A DNA stretch of 64,000 bases from Pyxicephalus adspersus (Eukaryota > Chordata > Amphibia > Anura > Pyxicephalidae), in the NCBI RefSeq assembly GCF_032062135.1, contig NC_092859.1:31191419-31255418 (forward strand), read 5' to 3'. Shown here piece by piece: positions 26,822-37,777 of the stretch (within the stretch, counting starts at the first letter, position 1; the number at the start of each line of letters is the position of its first letter). The position numbers were made by a program, and so were the translations under genes. The notes under the pieces were generated by a model. It did no database searches, was not told the DNA's origin, and saw nothing but the letters and a program-made list of their open reading frames with translations.

Positions 26822-26890
26822 TTTAGTGGTTAACACACTAGCCTTGCAGCATTAGGGATCTGGGTTTAACCCCACCGAGGACCATGCAGT
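26822..26890 (+). mobile_element. SINE 5' fragment
   Basis: The text TTTAGTGGTTAACACACTAG, CCTTGCAGC and GATCTGGGTTTAACCCC resembles the tRNA-derived head of frog SINEs (box-B-like GGTTTAACCC). The body and 3' tail are missing. Confidence 0.5.
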
Positions 26891-28673
26891 AAGACAAAAA
26901 CTGTTTTTTTATAGCAGTTAAATTCACGTGAAACCTTTTGCTGCCATGTAAGCAAATAAGAACATAACTGCTATTAGTAGGTCAGCTCAGTACCATTTAT
27001 GTTGGCAAAATTTGCCCTTACTCTTCATTCATCCCTTTAGCAACCCAAAACTTATACTAAGGTGAAACCCGAAACTTTCTTATATTGTGAATGTATGTGA
27101 TCATTGCATAACAAAATGTGTAAATAGATAATGAACACATCCACAAGGCAGCTGAAAATATCGCTACCTGTGCCATCTTAATGCCAAACACATTTGCAAT
27201 GGGTATTCTTCGGTTATCCCCTTTACCCAATCAAATTGGGCATCTTCAGCTCTACCCCATAAAACCACTCCTTTGTGTTCCTGCCCAACTGGTTCTTAAG
27301 CTTCTGTTCCTCTGACAAAACACTGGTCCCCTAACCAGCTCCTGTTCAAGCTGATCTTTTATCAGCTCCTCATCAAACCACTTCTCTTTATGTCATACTC
27401 CGTGTGCCATAGATCTGGTAATCCAATTTCAAAAGTAATTTTTACTTTTCATGAATTCAGAACTTTCAATAATATAATGCCCGATGATCCTGCTATGAAG
27501 GATCCTAGTTTTACATTAACAAATGGAAGGATTATAACTCATATACGTTATGACTGCTATGAAGGCACTGGCTTAAGTTTTGAATGAACAATGAAAGAAT
27601 TAAATGTGAACTCAATCAAATTGTTATTGCAATTTCTGTCTTAGCAAGGGATATTCATCTCCTGTATCTGTTCTGGTGATCATTTCCACTAAAATTGAAA
27701 GTTATGAGAGATCCAAAAATTTTACAGCTATTACCAGAACATAGCATGAGGTTACATTATCCAATGAAAACAACCGCTCAGGGGTCCACCATCTACATTT
27801 AGCTCCCCCACAACTTGGAACACTCTACAATACATGGCATAGACTGTATAGCATTGGTGTGAATAACTTATATAACCCAGCAAAATAATTTTAGTTCCGT
27901 TAAATGACAAACACAGAGAAAGATGACCACAGATCATTCCATGCAAGGAAATCACTGTGGGTCAGCTTATCACTAATTATACTGTAAGCAGGAGAGCAGT
28001 GATTAACTAGACTGTCATCTCTTTACACATCAAAACCCTTGGGAGAGTTAAACCAACACTGTAAACCAAAAAGGCACAGCTGGTTCTAAAAGTCGGAAGT
28101 CCGATGATCTCACCTCATTTATGTAAAGTTGGAAAAAAAATTGGACATTTAAATAGTACAATCTCTTCCAAGCAACTTCCTATTCTTCAAGCAAGTTACT
28201 GGTAGAATCATGCAATTTAGAATGCTTTAACAAAATGAAAGTTTATTGTTAAAAAAAAATATTCAAAACTATATAAAAGGTAAAAATTAAGAGTAACAGC
28301 ATTTTGCAACTTGTATTATCAGCATCTGACACTTCTGGCTTGCTGTAGTTACAACGGCCATTACCAGACCAACCATTAGCAGCTAACAAATAAAACCTCA
28401 GCAAGAAAGAAACACAGGACACAGACAACAAAAACAAGTGACAGAGGATATCATTCCTAAATAAACACTTTACTTTTTATTTCTATAAAAACTAGGGAAA
28501 ATATTATTATTTGGAATGATTGCTAATGGAGAATTGCAATTACATTTCCATGCCGAGAAAATAGCTTTTTAAAGTGAACTTGCAGTGGCAAAGACATAAA
28601 AGTACCTGCATGTTACCAGAAAATATCTATAATACTGTGCCTCCTGTGTGTCCTGCGGTCTCCTAAAAACAAT

Positions 28674-28887
28674 GGGCAAGATTTATTAAAGCTCTCGACA
28701 ATACGCTTTCATCACTGAAGCTGGGTGATCCAGCAAACCTGGAATAGATTTCTCAAAAGTAACTTGCTATTTGTTAGCAAATGTTCCGAATCCTGGACCA
28801 GATCCATTCCAGCTTTGCTGGATCACTCAGCTTCACTGATGAAAGTGAATGCCTTCCAGCCTTGGAGAGCTTTATTAAAAAAGGTCC
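28674..28887. mobile_element. palindromic MITE, PIF/Harbinger-like (copy 1)
   Basis: It is an almost full-length imperfect palindrome. The left arm has CACTGAAGCTGGGTGATCCA and GCAAACCTGGAAT; the right arm has GCTGGATCACTCAGCTTCAC and ends TTGGAGAGCTTTATTAAA. The outer ends are GGGCAAG and GGTCC, degraded from GGGCC. Four related copies lie at 36145, 36678, 51855 and 58581. The copy at 36678 has TTA on both sides, which points to PIF/Harbinger. Confidence 0.8.
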
Positions 28888-30059
28888 AATATTCCAAGAT
28901 TTCTCAACCAACCCTCCCAATATTCCTATACCCAAAGCAAATTCCTCAAACAGAAAAATGAGGCAACACATTGGGTTGTGGAAAATCAGGAGGGTGAACT
29001 TTAGGTCAGATACGTAGTACAGCCAGACACACAGGAAAAATCTACTTTGAAAAATAGCTACGAGGGGATTCTGAATTCTGTGTAAATTCTCAATGGAGTT
29101 ATTGTTGTTTCTGGTAGATGAACAAAGCAGCAGGGAGAGTAAAGTAAAGGTAAGTATGTGCTGCTGAGGTGGAATTACGCTTACTTGTCCAACGCACTGG
29201 CAAAACATAATACCAGCGTAATTACTTTTAATGAAGACCACCAATCATACGGATTAGTCAAAGGTTAAACATTGATGCAAATACTGACTTCTAATAGTTA
29301 TCTTGCGCCCCTTTTAAAGCCCCAATACTGGTACATTACTATTATTAGCATTGATAGTATCACTAGCCAATAAGGCTTAGGAGGTGGAAGGGAGGCCCAT
29401 GCCAAATTTGAACAGGAAAAGTCGAGCTTCACATATGGCGGTGCCTATATCCCCCAAACATAGCTATTGTGAATGTTTATATAACGGTCATGTGCAGTGT
29501 CTAGACTGACTGCCAAGCACCTGAAAACTACCTGTAATTAGCCCTGACTAGTTGGACAGAACTGCAGAGTTTTCCCACAGGCATAAAACAGAACTAAACT
29601 CCTTGGTGGGTGGTGAACTTACTTGCCAATTATGACAGGTACTTACTTTGTGCCGTCACCTTGCTACAATGATAGGTCCAGGACATCATTGCAGAGATGG
29701 GTACCACCTTCTTCACCACTGGCTCCACGACGGCCTTCAGTGGAGACGACAATCCCCCTCACTGACTAGATGATGTAATGCCTGGTAATGTGCAGGAAAT
29801 ACTTATCCCCAGCAGCCTACAGTGTGTGCGTCCGAGCTTTAAGCTACATAGCCTACATGTGTTGTGTAGTCTAGGGCAGAAGTAAAAAGGCACCAGGAGC
29901 CATGGAGTTAAGTATTGCATGTGTCTCTTTTTAGTACTACCTCCTGATTTTTGTTTTCTCAGTTTAGGTCTGATTGATCTGCAGACCCAATCGCTCCCAT
30001 TTAACAGAATGACGGCAACTGCAAATCATTTTGTGCATGTGTTTTCTTCTTGATTATAG

Positions 30060-30334
30060 CAGGGGTCCCAAACCCCCGGTCACAGCCGCAGACCACGTCT
30101 CCCAGAGACAATGCAGGTCGGGGCGGTGGGTGGGTTGTGTCCCTGGACAAAACCCACTCACTCCCCCATTGAAGGCTCAGACCTGTGATGGTAGAGTGGG
30201 AAGTTCTGGCATCATGACGTCACTCTGGGGGTAAATTTCTTCTCCTTTGAGTGACACATGTCTCCCCACGCATGCGTGGTCCAAAGTCCGTGCATCCAGT
30301 GATCCGCGAGCTCCAAAAGGTTGGGGGCCCACTG
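30060..30334. mobile_element. 275-bp hAT-type MITE with 8-bp target duplication
   Basis: The left end is CAGGGGTCCCAAACCCCCGG. The right end read on the other strand is CAGTGGGCCCCCAACC. Flanks are GATTATAG (30052-30059) and GATTACAG (30335-30342), an 8-bp duplication with one change, as expected for the hAT superfamily. The interior is GC-rich and has no intact transposase. Confidence 0.85.
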
Positions 30335-30814
30335 GATTACAGCACAGTTTCAGAAAGCAAGAATTCACAGTTAGAAGAAGAACTGCACCACAACCACCAC
30401 CTGCAGTACAGTTGTTATGCTCCTGAGTTAGGAAGAAGCAAACTCCATGGTTTTCAACTAAAAGTACGAAAGAGGTCTTAGACTATTCACATTTTTTGTT
30501 AAATACAATACAAAAAAAAAACACTTTTTTTTTTTATTAACTACTAAAATATTAAAAAAAGTTACTTACACTGGTGCTCCATTGTCTCCCCCTCACCACC
30601 CTTATACCTGTTGCTTGACAAAAACAGATGTACGTCCAGGTACTGGGGCAGAAGAGTGGCAGCTCTCATTCACTATGACAGCCATGTTGTTTGGACATCC
30701 CTTTCTTTCCTTTTATAATACACAGGGTTCTCTGAGATAATGGTAAATCAGTACCAGAGTTGTCAGTTTTGTATTTATTTTGGTACCATCAGAAAAAATG
30801 TGGAGCTTTTAGAT

Positions 30815-31310
30815 GGACCTGTCTATTAAAGAGGAACCAAACTGAAAACTAGCAAAAAAAGTACACTTACCTTCAATCCTGCAGGGCAGTCCTGCATCGG
30901 GTCCAACGTCCTCCGACATCTGTCCCGGAGCTTGGCCTCCGGGCGCCGCCATCTTCTCCTCTTTTTCCTGGTTCTTCATTCCATATCTCCCGACCCAGGC
31001 ATGTGATCAGGTGACGTAGGAAAAAAAAAATTGCCAATCTCACTGCGCATGCGTGAGATCAGTAATTTTTTCTTTTCGCACGACAAGGCTCGAGCATGCG
31101 CAGAAGGAGCACCCAAGAGCTTCCAGGGATGCCTGACAAAGGTATCCCAGGAGGCTTTGCGCTCCCACTCATTCTCCATCGCCTAGGTAGTGGAGAATTA
31201 GGGGGCGGTGCTGCACCCCTTATTTTTTTTAAAAAAGAGTGTTGCACCTAAAAAAACAACAGAATTTTTACTTTACATAAAAGGGTTCTCTACCCTTTTA
31301 TGTAAAGTGA
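30815..31310. repeat. GC-rich interspersed repeat, copy 1
   Basis: The block starts near GAGGAACCAAACTGAAAAC and contains TTCAATCCTGCAGGGCAGTC, GGGCGCCGCCATCTT and CACTGCGCATGCGTGAGATC. It ends at the hairpin 31270-31308. A related copy in inverted orientation lies at 54695-55180 and shares the hairpin, the GCATGCG motif, the (G)CCGCCATCTTCT motif and a CTGCAG end. Bounds are approximate; the transposon class is unknown. Confidence 0.6.
31270..31308. repeat. perfect 17-bp inverted repeat (hairpin)
   Basis: The arms ACTTTACATAAAAGGGT (31270-31286) and its exact reverse complement (31292-31308) are separated by TCTCT. It belongs to the end of the GC-rich repeat, since a decayed version lies at about 54700-54736 in the related copy. 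Confidence 0.85.
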
Positions 31311-32016
31311 CATTTCTAAGTTTAGGTACGCTTCAGGTTCTGAGTAGGCTGGTGGGACAGCAGAACCCCCAGCAGGCTTTTATTACTGCCAAATGATAAA
31401 GAGAATCCCCCTTTCTATGTGACTCGGTCACCTTGGTGCATTAAACTGACAGTAATGCAAAAATCTAAAATTTTGGAGCTGTTACCAGAACAGAAATAGA
31501 GGGGAAAATCGTTGCAGTGGCAATCATCCAAGAAATGATTTTCCTTCATTACTTTCCCTTTAGATATTTCTTCTAGATTTGAATAGAGAATGAGAAGCTT
31601 AGAATTCTTGTAGAGTTTTACTCTGTAGGAGAGATTTACCCTCACTTCCTAAGCAAAGATGATTAAGCAGAGATGCTAGGTGACAACCATGGCTCTCTTC
31701 ATAGAGAGAGCACAATGAGTGTTGTCACCATAGAACAGGAAGCTGTTACTGTAAGATTAGCAGGTGTAATATAAAGAAAAGAAAGCCTGAAAAGGAAAAC
31801 AAAGCTGCAATATATGACATTTTTGTTTCAGGGGTTTGGATAGACTTTAATTGCATGTTACTGAGGCAGGTGTTGTTATGCTATTTGTGAACAAAGCACA
31901 GAAAACAATATTATTATTATACAATACAGCCAGGGGATATTAAGGAGCTTGATAATTCTGAATACACCACGTCTGTCATTGTACCCAGCCGTGCTCCAGA
32001 AAATAGAATGCCTCAC

Positions 32017-32156
32017 CTATACACGGCTACCCTGAAGAGCTCAGTGACTCGTCTCACTAGGTGCACCCCGTGCTCTCTCACGTCTATACAGCCCCTTCTT
32101 TCCCACTCCTCCAGCTCCCCGCACAAAGCTGTCAGGTGCTCCCTGGGCGCCGCCAT
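32017..32156 (-). CDS. atxn10: ataxin-10, coding exon 1
   Basis: This exon encodes 46 codons plus AG of a split Arg codon and starts MAAPREHLTALCGELEEW. The start was chosen because human ataxin-10 also begins MAAP, and because the context is strong (A at -3, G at +4). An in-frame ATG 19 codons upstream (32213) exists without an intervening stop, but has no family support. The donor reads ATAG|GTGAGG. The ATG lies inside an AAGATGGCGGC motif, the consensus of the transcription factor YY1, a common arrangement in CpG-rich housekeeping promoters. Exon 1 is the least conserved part of the protein, so this exon is assigned by start, phase and position more than by identity. Confidence 0.9.
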
Positions 32157-32340
32157 CTTGTCCAAAAGCCCGCCCTGAACGCTGCTATGACGACCGCGAG
32201 CCACACGAAGCAATCCAACATTCTATTGGAGCGCTGCCTTTGCACAGAAGGGATATGATAGGCTGCCACGAGCCCGGATTTCCTGCGTCCTGATTGGATA
32301 AAGGGCTTGATTGTCAGGCAGCGAGCACGTGGCTGTGTTT
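32157..32340 (-). promoter_or_regulatory. putative atxn10 promoter, CpG-rich and TATA-less
   Basis: Immediately upstream of the ATG the sequence becomes CpG-rich compared with its surroundings. It carries two CCAAT boxes on the minus strand (32225-32229 and 32293-32297) and a CACGTG E-box (32326-32331). A YY1-type AAGATGGCGGC element overlaps the start codon. No TATA box is evident. The transcription start itself cannot be placed from sequence. Confidence 0.6.
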
Positions 32341-32489
32341 ATCTGCTGTCAGTGAGTTGGTTGCAGCCACAATGTGAGCGCTTTATTGGCACAGAACTCA
32401 GCTCCATGGGGGAACACTGAGGTGTTCTGTGTTATGGCTGCCTTGGTGGGGGGTATTTTCCTTACACATCCCCTCTCCTTGCTGTAACA

Positions 32490-33094
32490 CACCAATAATA
32501 ACCCCCAGCATGTCAGTGAGCCCAATATAGACCCATAGCTTTGGTGCCTGGGGCCACAATAGTAACCACCATCATTGCTGCCAAGGACCCCAATAATAAC
32601 CCCCAGAAATGGTACCAAGGACCCAAAATAAACCCCAGGTATTGGTATTTCTGTCTATAATATTAACCCCCAGCATTGGTGCAAGGAGCCACAATAATAA
32701 CCCCCAGCTTTGGTGCCAGGGGCCACAATAATAACCCCCCACATTCGTGCCTGGACCCATATTAATAACCCCCAGCATTGGTGCCCAGGGCCACAATAAA
32801 AACCCCCAGAATTGGTGCCAGGGACCTCAATAATAACCCACAGCATTGGTGCCAAGGACCATATTAATAACCCCCAGCATTGGTGTCAGTAACACTAATA
32901 ATAACCCTCACCAATGGTGTTAGTGACCCCGATATCAACCCTCAGTATTGGTGTCAGTGACCCCAATATTAACCCTCAGCATTGATGTCAGTCACCCCAA
33001 AACTAAACCTCAGCATTCATGTCAACGACCCCAATATTAACCCACGGCATTGCTGCCAGGGACCTCATTTATAACCTACAGCATTGGTGCCAGG
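32490..33094. repeat. minisatellite, 34-bp unit, about 18 copies
   Basis: The unit reads approximately CAGCATTGGTGCCAGGGACC then MCAATAATAACCCC. I measured the position of the CATTGGT core in successive units from 32640 to 33082 and found a strict 34-bp step over 13 steps; units further left are more diverged. The right-hand units differ in a correlated way (GTGTCAGTGACCCC in place of GTGCCAGGGGCCAC), suggesting two subfamilies. Because 3 x 34 is divisible by 3, the array gives long open frames on the minus strand rich in Gly, Tyr and Trp; these are not genes. It begins about 330 bp upstream of the atxn10 ATG. Confidence 0.93.
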
Positions 33095-33543
33095 AAAAGA
33101 AAATATGCAGGCTATATGTGCTATAAAGTGTCACTTGCATGTTGGCAAAATATTGCAAGCAGGCAGGTTCTCTATTGCAGAAAGGGCAGGTGATGTGCCT
33201 TTTGCAATAGCATAAATTTACCTGCCTGTTTACAATTTTTTTAGGTACACTCACATCTCTCTGCTCCTTCCCATCACCAGCACTATACCTTCTTCTTGGT
33301 TCAGGATCTTCAGACATCTTGACAGGCCAGGATGAAATTACCTAAGTACCATTCATGCGCATTTCCAGGAGCTGCGCATTGCAGACGGGATTATGCCTGT
33401 TGTTTCTACAAAAAAAAAACAACCTGCTTGCATCTTTTATATTGCATTGAAAATATATTTTTGCTTTCAATACACATATATCTCATAGGAAGAGTTTTGC
33501 TAAAATTAATGGTCTGGTGACAGGATCTCCTTAAAGGTTATAC

Positions 33544-33797
33544 TAGTGTTTCTGAACCAGGGTTCCTCTAGATGTTGCCAGATGTTGTTCCTTGAGCAAT
33601 GAGTAATTTGCAAATCTCAGGTCAATTTAACTGACACCAATGATGTTTTTGAGCTATCTGTAAGGGTGACATTCTTCCCACTGACCTGCAGGCTCATATA
33701 CTGTGAGCTGTGGATATAGTTATTATAGCAAGGGTTCCCTGTAGACCTGAAAATTATTTCAAGAGTTTCTCCATGTTAAAAAGGTTGAGAAACACTG
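33544..33797. mobile_element. 254-bp hAT-type MITE with 8-bp target duplication
   Basis: The left end is TAGTGTTTCTGAACCAGGGT and the right end on the other strand is CAGTGTTTCTCAACC. The flanks are GGTTATAC (33536-33543) and GGTTATGC (33798-33805), an 8-bp duplication with one change. The interior has no coding capacity. Confidence 0.88.
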
Positions 33798-35473
33798 GGT
33801 TATGCTCATTGAGTCCCCAAGCCCTTCCACATGGAAGCTATTGTTTCCATACACTTTACTGATGATGGCCAACAACCCTAAAATAGCTGTATGCAATTAA
33901 TGGCTCTATAATAATAGTTTATATTTGCACTATGCACCAACAGTTCTGCATGTACATTTGGGCAATGGAGTGCAAAGGAATGATTTGCAATGAGGAATGA
34001 GAAAAAATCCTCCGTATGTGATGGAAGAACTTTTTAGTTCTATTCTACTAGCTCTACCATATTACAATTTCATTAATAAATTGATTTATAATGGTAAACA
34101 TTTACTGTTTCTATAGCCAACTATATGTTTGTCACTTGGACAGTCAGTAAAATGCAATTTTTAACACTATACTTGTTCTAGGTAAGTGGCCCACTATATT
34201 GACAAAGCATTCAGGTTTGAATACCAGGACCTAGGATTTTCAAAACAGCTTGTCCAGTGCTTTAAACTCTGAAACCATGTGATTTCTGCTAGGTAAACAA
34301 CACTTACCCGTCCTGCTGCCTGGACTGCTGCATATGTATTTCAATACAAATGTTATTTTAATTTGTTTTGGGTAGATGGGGAAAGGTTTAAAACCACTGT
34401 CTGGTTTTTAATCCTAACCTGGTTGCAACAGTTCTACCACAAGTGACAGAGGATCTGCAACACCAACACAGGCAATAATATTAATAAAAAATATTTGGCT
34501 TAACATATATAATTCCAATACATCAAAAGATAGTCTACCTAAAAATCTTCTAAATTTTACACTTTAAATTATGGCATCCCCACTATGCTCTTTGGTTTTC
34601 AACTCCAATCCCTACGGCACTATAGGACAGCAGTGACCTAGGGATCAAAAGAACCAGCACACTGGCAAAAAAACAAATAAAAAAAACCTGAAAGAAGTTT
34701 TAAAAACTCGTTACTACATCCAAAATGAAAATAAGTAATGGCTTTAGATATACTTTGACAAGGTCAAAATGCCAGGATTAGACACACTTGACGTACTGGT
34801 TTCTTTCAGCTTGCAATATCCATGGCTTTAGTTACTCGTAGTAGTCTCTTTGTGCTTGGCATGGAGTGCACACCATATACAAGCAGCATGTGACAGTTAC
34901 CAGTGATCCTCTGATGTTGTCTTATTACAGTTTCACTCCTTTTGTATGGGGTAGGAGATCTAGAACATTACTAGTCATAGCCATATTTAGACATTGTGTT
35001 GCCCTTGACAAACTGACTTTTTGTGCACGGTCCACCTCTTGTGTCACTGGAGACAGGGGCTGACATATGGAGGTGCAAACTGTGCCACTGCACAAGGGCC
35101 CTGAACCTTCCTTAGTCAACAGGACCACCTGCAAGTGGTCAATTCTGCACAGCAACCAACTGTTGGCTTCATCTGCCACTGATTGAAGGCAGTATACTGA
35201 CTGCTTTTTTTGCAGAATTACTTTCAAGCCTACAGAACACTAAATACCAACTTTTACTCTTTTATACATTCCTTCCATGCATCAGGGTATGACTAGACTT
35301 CCTCTTCATTTACTGCCCAGACCAGTCCATGATAGTCTAGGCTTGGAGAAGGTGGGTCGAATAAAGCTGTCTGTTTTTACTTTGAAGTCAATGTACATCT
35401 ATAGAAAAGCTGATTTTTTTTTTCATTTTCCAAACTATGGATTCCTATTTATTATTTATTTATTATTCTTGAT

Positions 35474-35486
35474 GGGGGGGGGGGGG
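35474..35486 (+). repeat. G13 homopolymer
   Basis: A run of 13 G follows an AT-rich TTTATTTATTATTC stretch. A similar G run is at 41817-41824. Confidence 0.85.
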
Positions 35487-36144
35487 TCCTACAAACAAAA
35501 AAGGTAAGTCTAAAGTTTTGGATTAAAATAATTTTTAGTGCATAAGTCAGACACTGTAATTATATGCTACTATAAATTTTCTTTACAAAGGTATAGTATG
35601 ATTTTCGTTTCACCTTTAAAAATGTTAAAGTCTGGTAACCCAAAACCATCTTTGTAAACCGACTTAAAACATGAGGCAGACTACCAAAAGATAACTGACA
35701 GTGGCTACAGAAACAGCCTGAAGGCCTGTCAGTCATCCTCTCACTGCCATCAATAGCCAGAACAACCATAAGGCCCTCTGGAGATTAATTGCACTTTGCT
35801 AAAATATCTAAAATGATTGCAGGGTGGTTTGTTTTATTTTAAAGGTGAGATGGGGTGAGAGATAATATACATTCACAGGGAAAATCCCCACAGATTTTGG
35901 CCCTAAATTTTTGTCATGTTAGTACGGACAAAAAAAAAACCTTTAGTGAACACGGGAGCAAAGAATATTCATCTTTTTCAGAAACTACCAATAAAATAAA
36001 ATAACACAAACTAATAAAAATGCTAATATATGTGGTTTCTGCAAAGAAGGAGGTAAATACTTTCTTTTGGTCTTTGCTGCTGAATGTTGCTTTGCTGTAC
36101 AGAGACTTTAAGTGTTGATCTTGTGGTCCCTGAGTGCACTCTGT

Positions 36145-36330
36145 GGGCCTTTCATCAATGAAGCTGGTTGATCCAGCAAATCTGTAATAGATTTGGTCCA
36201 GAATTGAAAACATTTACTAACAAATACCAAAGGACATTTACAAAATCCATTGCAGGTTTGCTGGATCACCCAGCATCATTGATGAAAGTATATCCTCTCT
36301 AGCCTTGGAGAGCTTTAATAAATCAGGCCC
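36145..36330. mobile_element. palindromic MITE, PIF/Harbinger-like (copy 2, 5' internal deletion)
   Basis: The right arm ends TTGGAGAGCTTTAATAAATC then AGGCCC. On the left, GGGCC is followed directly by TTCATCAATGAAGCTGG, so about 25 bp of the arm is missing relative to copy 3. Confidence 0.75.
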
Positions 36331-36677
36331 AAGGTGTTTTGTCCCGCTAAACCCTATGTCATTAAGGGGGACAAGACTTTAAAAAATATCTAAAACCAAG
36401 AACAGAGACGTGATACATTTCAACTTACCAACCCTAAATGTCACCTGTTGATTCTCCAAGGACTTCCTGTCCTAGGGTAACCCACGCTCACTGTACTGTA
36501 TACATAGAGAAACAGCATTTTTATTTTCAGGAGGAATTGTTTTTTAATACAATAAGACAACTGGGAGTAATACAAATGATAAGTCTGCAGGAGAGATAGC
36601 AAAGAACATTATCAGCTTTGTAGGATAAACTACTAGAAATACTAGACTAAAAGGAACCAAAACAAAGTCCACTCTTA

Positions 36678-36890
36678 GGGCCTGATTTATAAAAGCTCTC
36701 CAGAGCATTTTTCATTAGTGAAGCTGGGTGATCCAGCAAACCTGGAATTGATTTCTTCAAAGTCATTTGCTAATTGCTAGCAAATGTTTTAAATCCTGGA
36801 CTAGATCTATTCCAGGTTTGCTGGATCACTCAGCAACACTGATTAAAGTGTATCTTTTCCAGCCTTGGAGAGCTTTAATAAATCAGGCCC
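36678..36890. mobile_element. palindromic MITE, PIF/Harbinger-like (copy 3, complete)
   Basis: The best copy: it starts GGGCCTGATTTATAAAAGCT and ends AGCTTTAATAAATCAGGCCC, exact mirror ends apart from a few bases. TTA flanks both sides (36675-36677 and 36891-36893), the expected 3-bp target duplication of PIF/Harbinger elements. The body is a near-complete palindrome of 213 bp and encodes no protein. Confidence 0.88.
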
Positions 36891-37029
36891 TTAAGGTTTA
36901 CAAAAACTTTAGGGACTGCTACAATGAGGATTATCTCTTTTATTCAAGTTATATCAAATCAATAGGCTTGAGAAAGATGGCTGAAACACAGTAGAATGTA
37001 TGAAGGAGAGCCTGCATATGTAGAAAATG

Positions 37030-37330
37030 TTTGTCCCTATGCACATATATGATGTCTGGCCAAAAAAAGGTCCCAGGCCTGTGGGGTCATTGTTATGACC
37101 TGGGGTGCTTAAGTTGGGCAGGTCTAGCTTCAGCAATGGTATGTGGCCCACTGAACATCTGAATATACTGAATGGCCAGGTTTTTCTATCAATGGATTTT
37201 TATTTCCTGATTGCACAGACATATTCCAAGATGACAATGCCAGGATTCAGTGATCACAAAATGTGAAAGTGTGGTTTGAAATTGTGAAAGCTAAAGGCGA
37301 TCCAATGAAATATTAGAGTGTGTGTCTTTT
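37030..37330 (+). mobile_element. degenerate mariner/Tc-like transposase remnant
   Basis: Broken frames in plus orientation contain pieces typical of the DDE region, such as VIVMTWGA and, further on, LFPDCTDIFQDDNARI, where QDDNAR corresponds to the second catalytic Asp block. Stops and shifts interrupt it. TCTGGCCAAAAAA at the left and TTTTTTGGCCAGGCA at the right form matching inverted ends. Confidence 0.6.
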
Positions 37331-37510
37331 TTGGCCAGGCAGTCTATATTTAGGAAATTTACACAATACCAAGGTTTTAATATAACACACAAATTATTTA
37401 AATTATGTTGCTTGAAATCACATATATATCTGAAATAACCATAAAAAGCTACAGTTTTAATTTCAAAGTTTTAATTAAATTATTTGCCTCTCTGCAGCCA
37501 CTCCTCTGTG

Positions 37511-37777
37511 GTCAGCACAGTTGGCTCAGTGCCTAGAACCCTCACCTCTGCAGAACCAGGTCACAGGTTTGAATATGGGCCAGGACACTCTTTGCAAGGA
37601 GTTTGTATGTTCTCCCTGTGTTTGTGTGGGTTTTCATACATAGTCATAATCATACAGTATGACTATAGTAGGAACATAGATTGTGAGCCCTTTTAAGGGA
37701 CAGGTAATGATATGACTATGGCCTTTGTAAAGGGCTGTGTATTATGTCAGTGCTATATAAACACAAGATAATAATAA
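37511..37777 (+). mobile_element. tRNA-derived SINE, nearly complete
   Basis: A box-A-like TGGCTCAGTGC (37522-37532) and a box-B-like GGTTTGAAT (37566-37574) mark the polymerase III promoter. The body continues AAGGAGTTTGTATGTTCTCC, and the tail reads GTCAGTGCTATATAAACAC followed by an ATAATAATAA run. An opposite-orientation relative lies at 39217-39485. Confidence 0.82.

Larger units (their letters stand above)
25030..32016 (-). other. atxn10: atxn10 intron 1
   Basis: Intron 1 carries a SINE fragment (26822-26890), a Harbinger-type MITE (28674-28887), a hAT MITE (30060-30334), a GC-rich repeat (30815-31310) and a perfect hairpin (31270-31308). The remaining sequence is unrecognised. Confidence 0.65.
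1..32156 (-). other. atxn10: atxn10 gene span (5' part: coding exons 1-9, introns 1-8 and part of intron 9)
   Basis: Nine coding exons on the minus strand encode a protein that aligns along its length with vertebrate ataxin-10. Exon lengths in order are 140, 186, 83, 97, 165, 81, 166, 109 and 170 nt, which sum to 1197 nt or 399 whole codons. All donors are GT, all acceptors AG, and every codon split across a junction rejoins in frame. Human ataxin-10 has 475 residues, so roughly the last 80 residues (exons 10-12) are off the left edge. Ataxin-10 is a cytoplasmic armadillo/HEAT-like repeat protein. It is reported to bind O-GlcNAc transferase and the G-protein beta-2 subunit, and to act in neuronal survival, neurite outgrowth, cytokinesis and cilia. 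Introns range from 0.57 kb (intron 7) to 10.8 kb (intron 3). I see no frameshift or stop, so the gene looks intact. Confidence 0.96.

Noticed and set aside
28774..29244. 156-codon minus frame
   Set aside because: Its second half is the palindromic MITE arm and the rest has no similarity, start context or splice sites.
32156..32213. Upstream in-frame ATG for atxn10 at 32213
   Set aside because: The 19 extra residues have no counterpart in ataxin-10 proteins, and the downstream ATG has the conserved MAAP start and a strong context.
32349..32855. Three minus-strand frames rich in Gly, Tyr, Cys and Trp
   Set aside because: They are translations of the 34-bp minisatellite, open only because three units make 102 nt.
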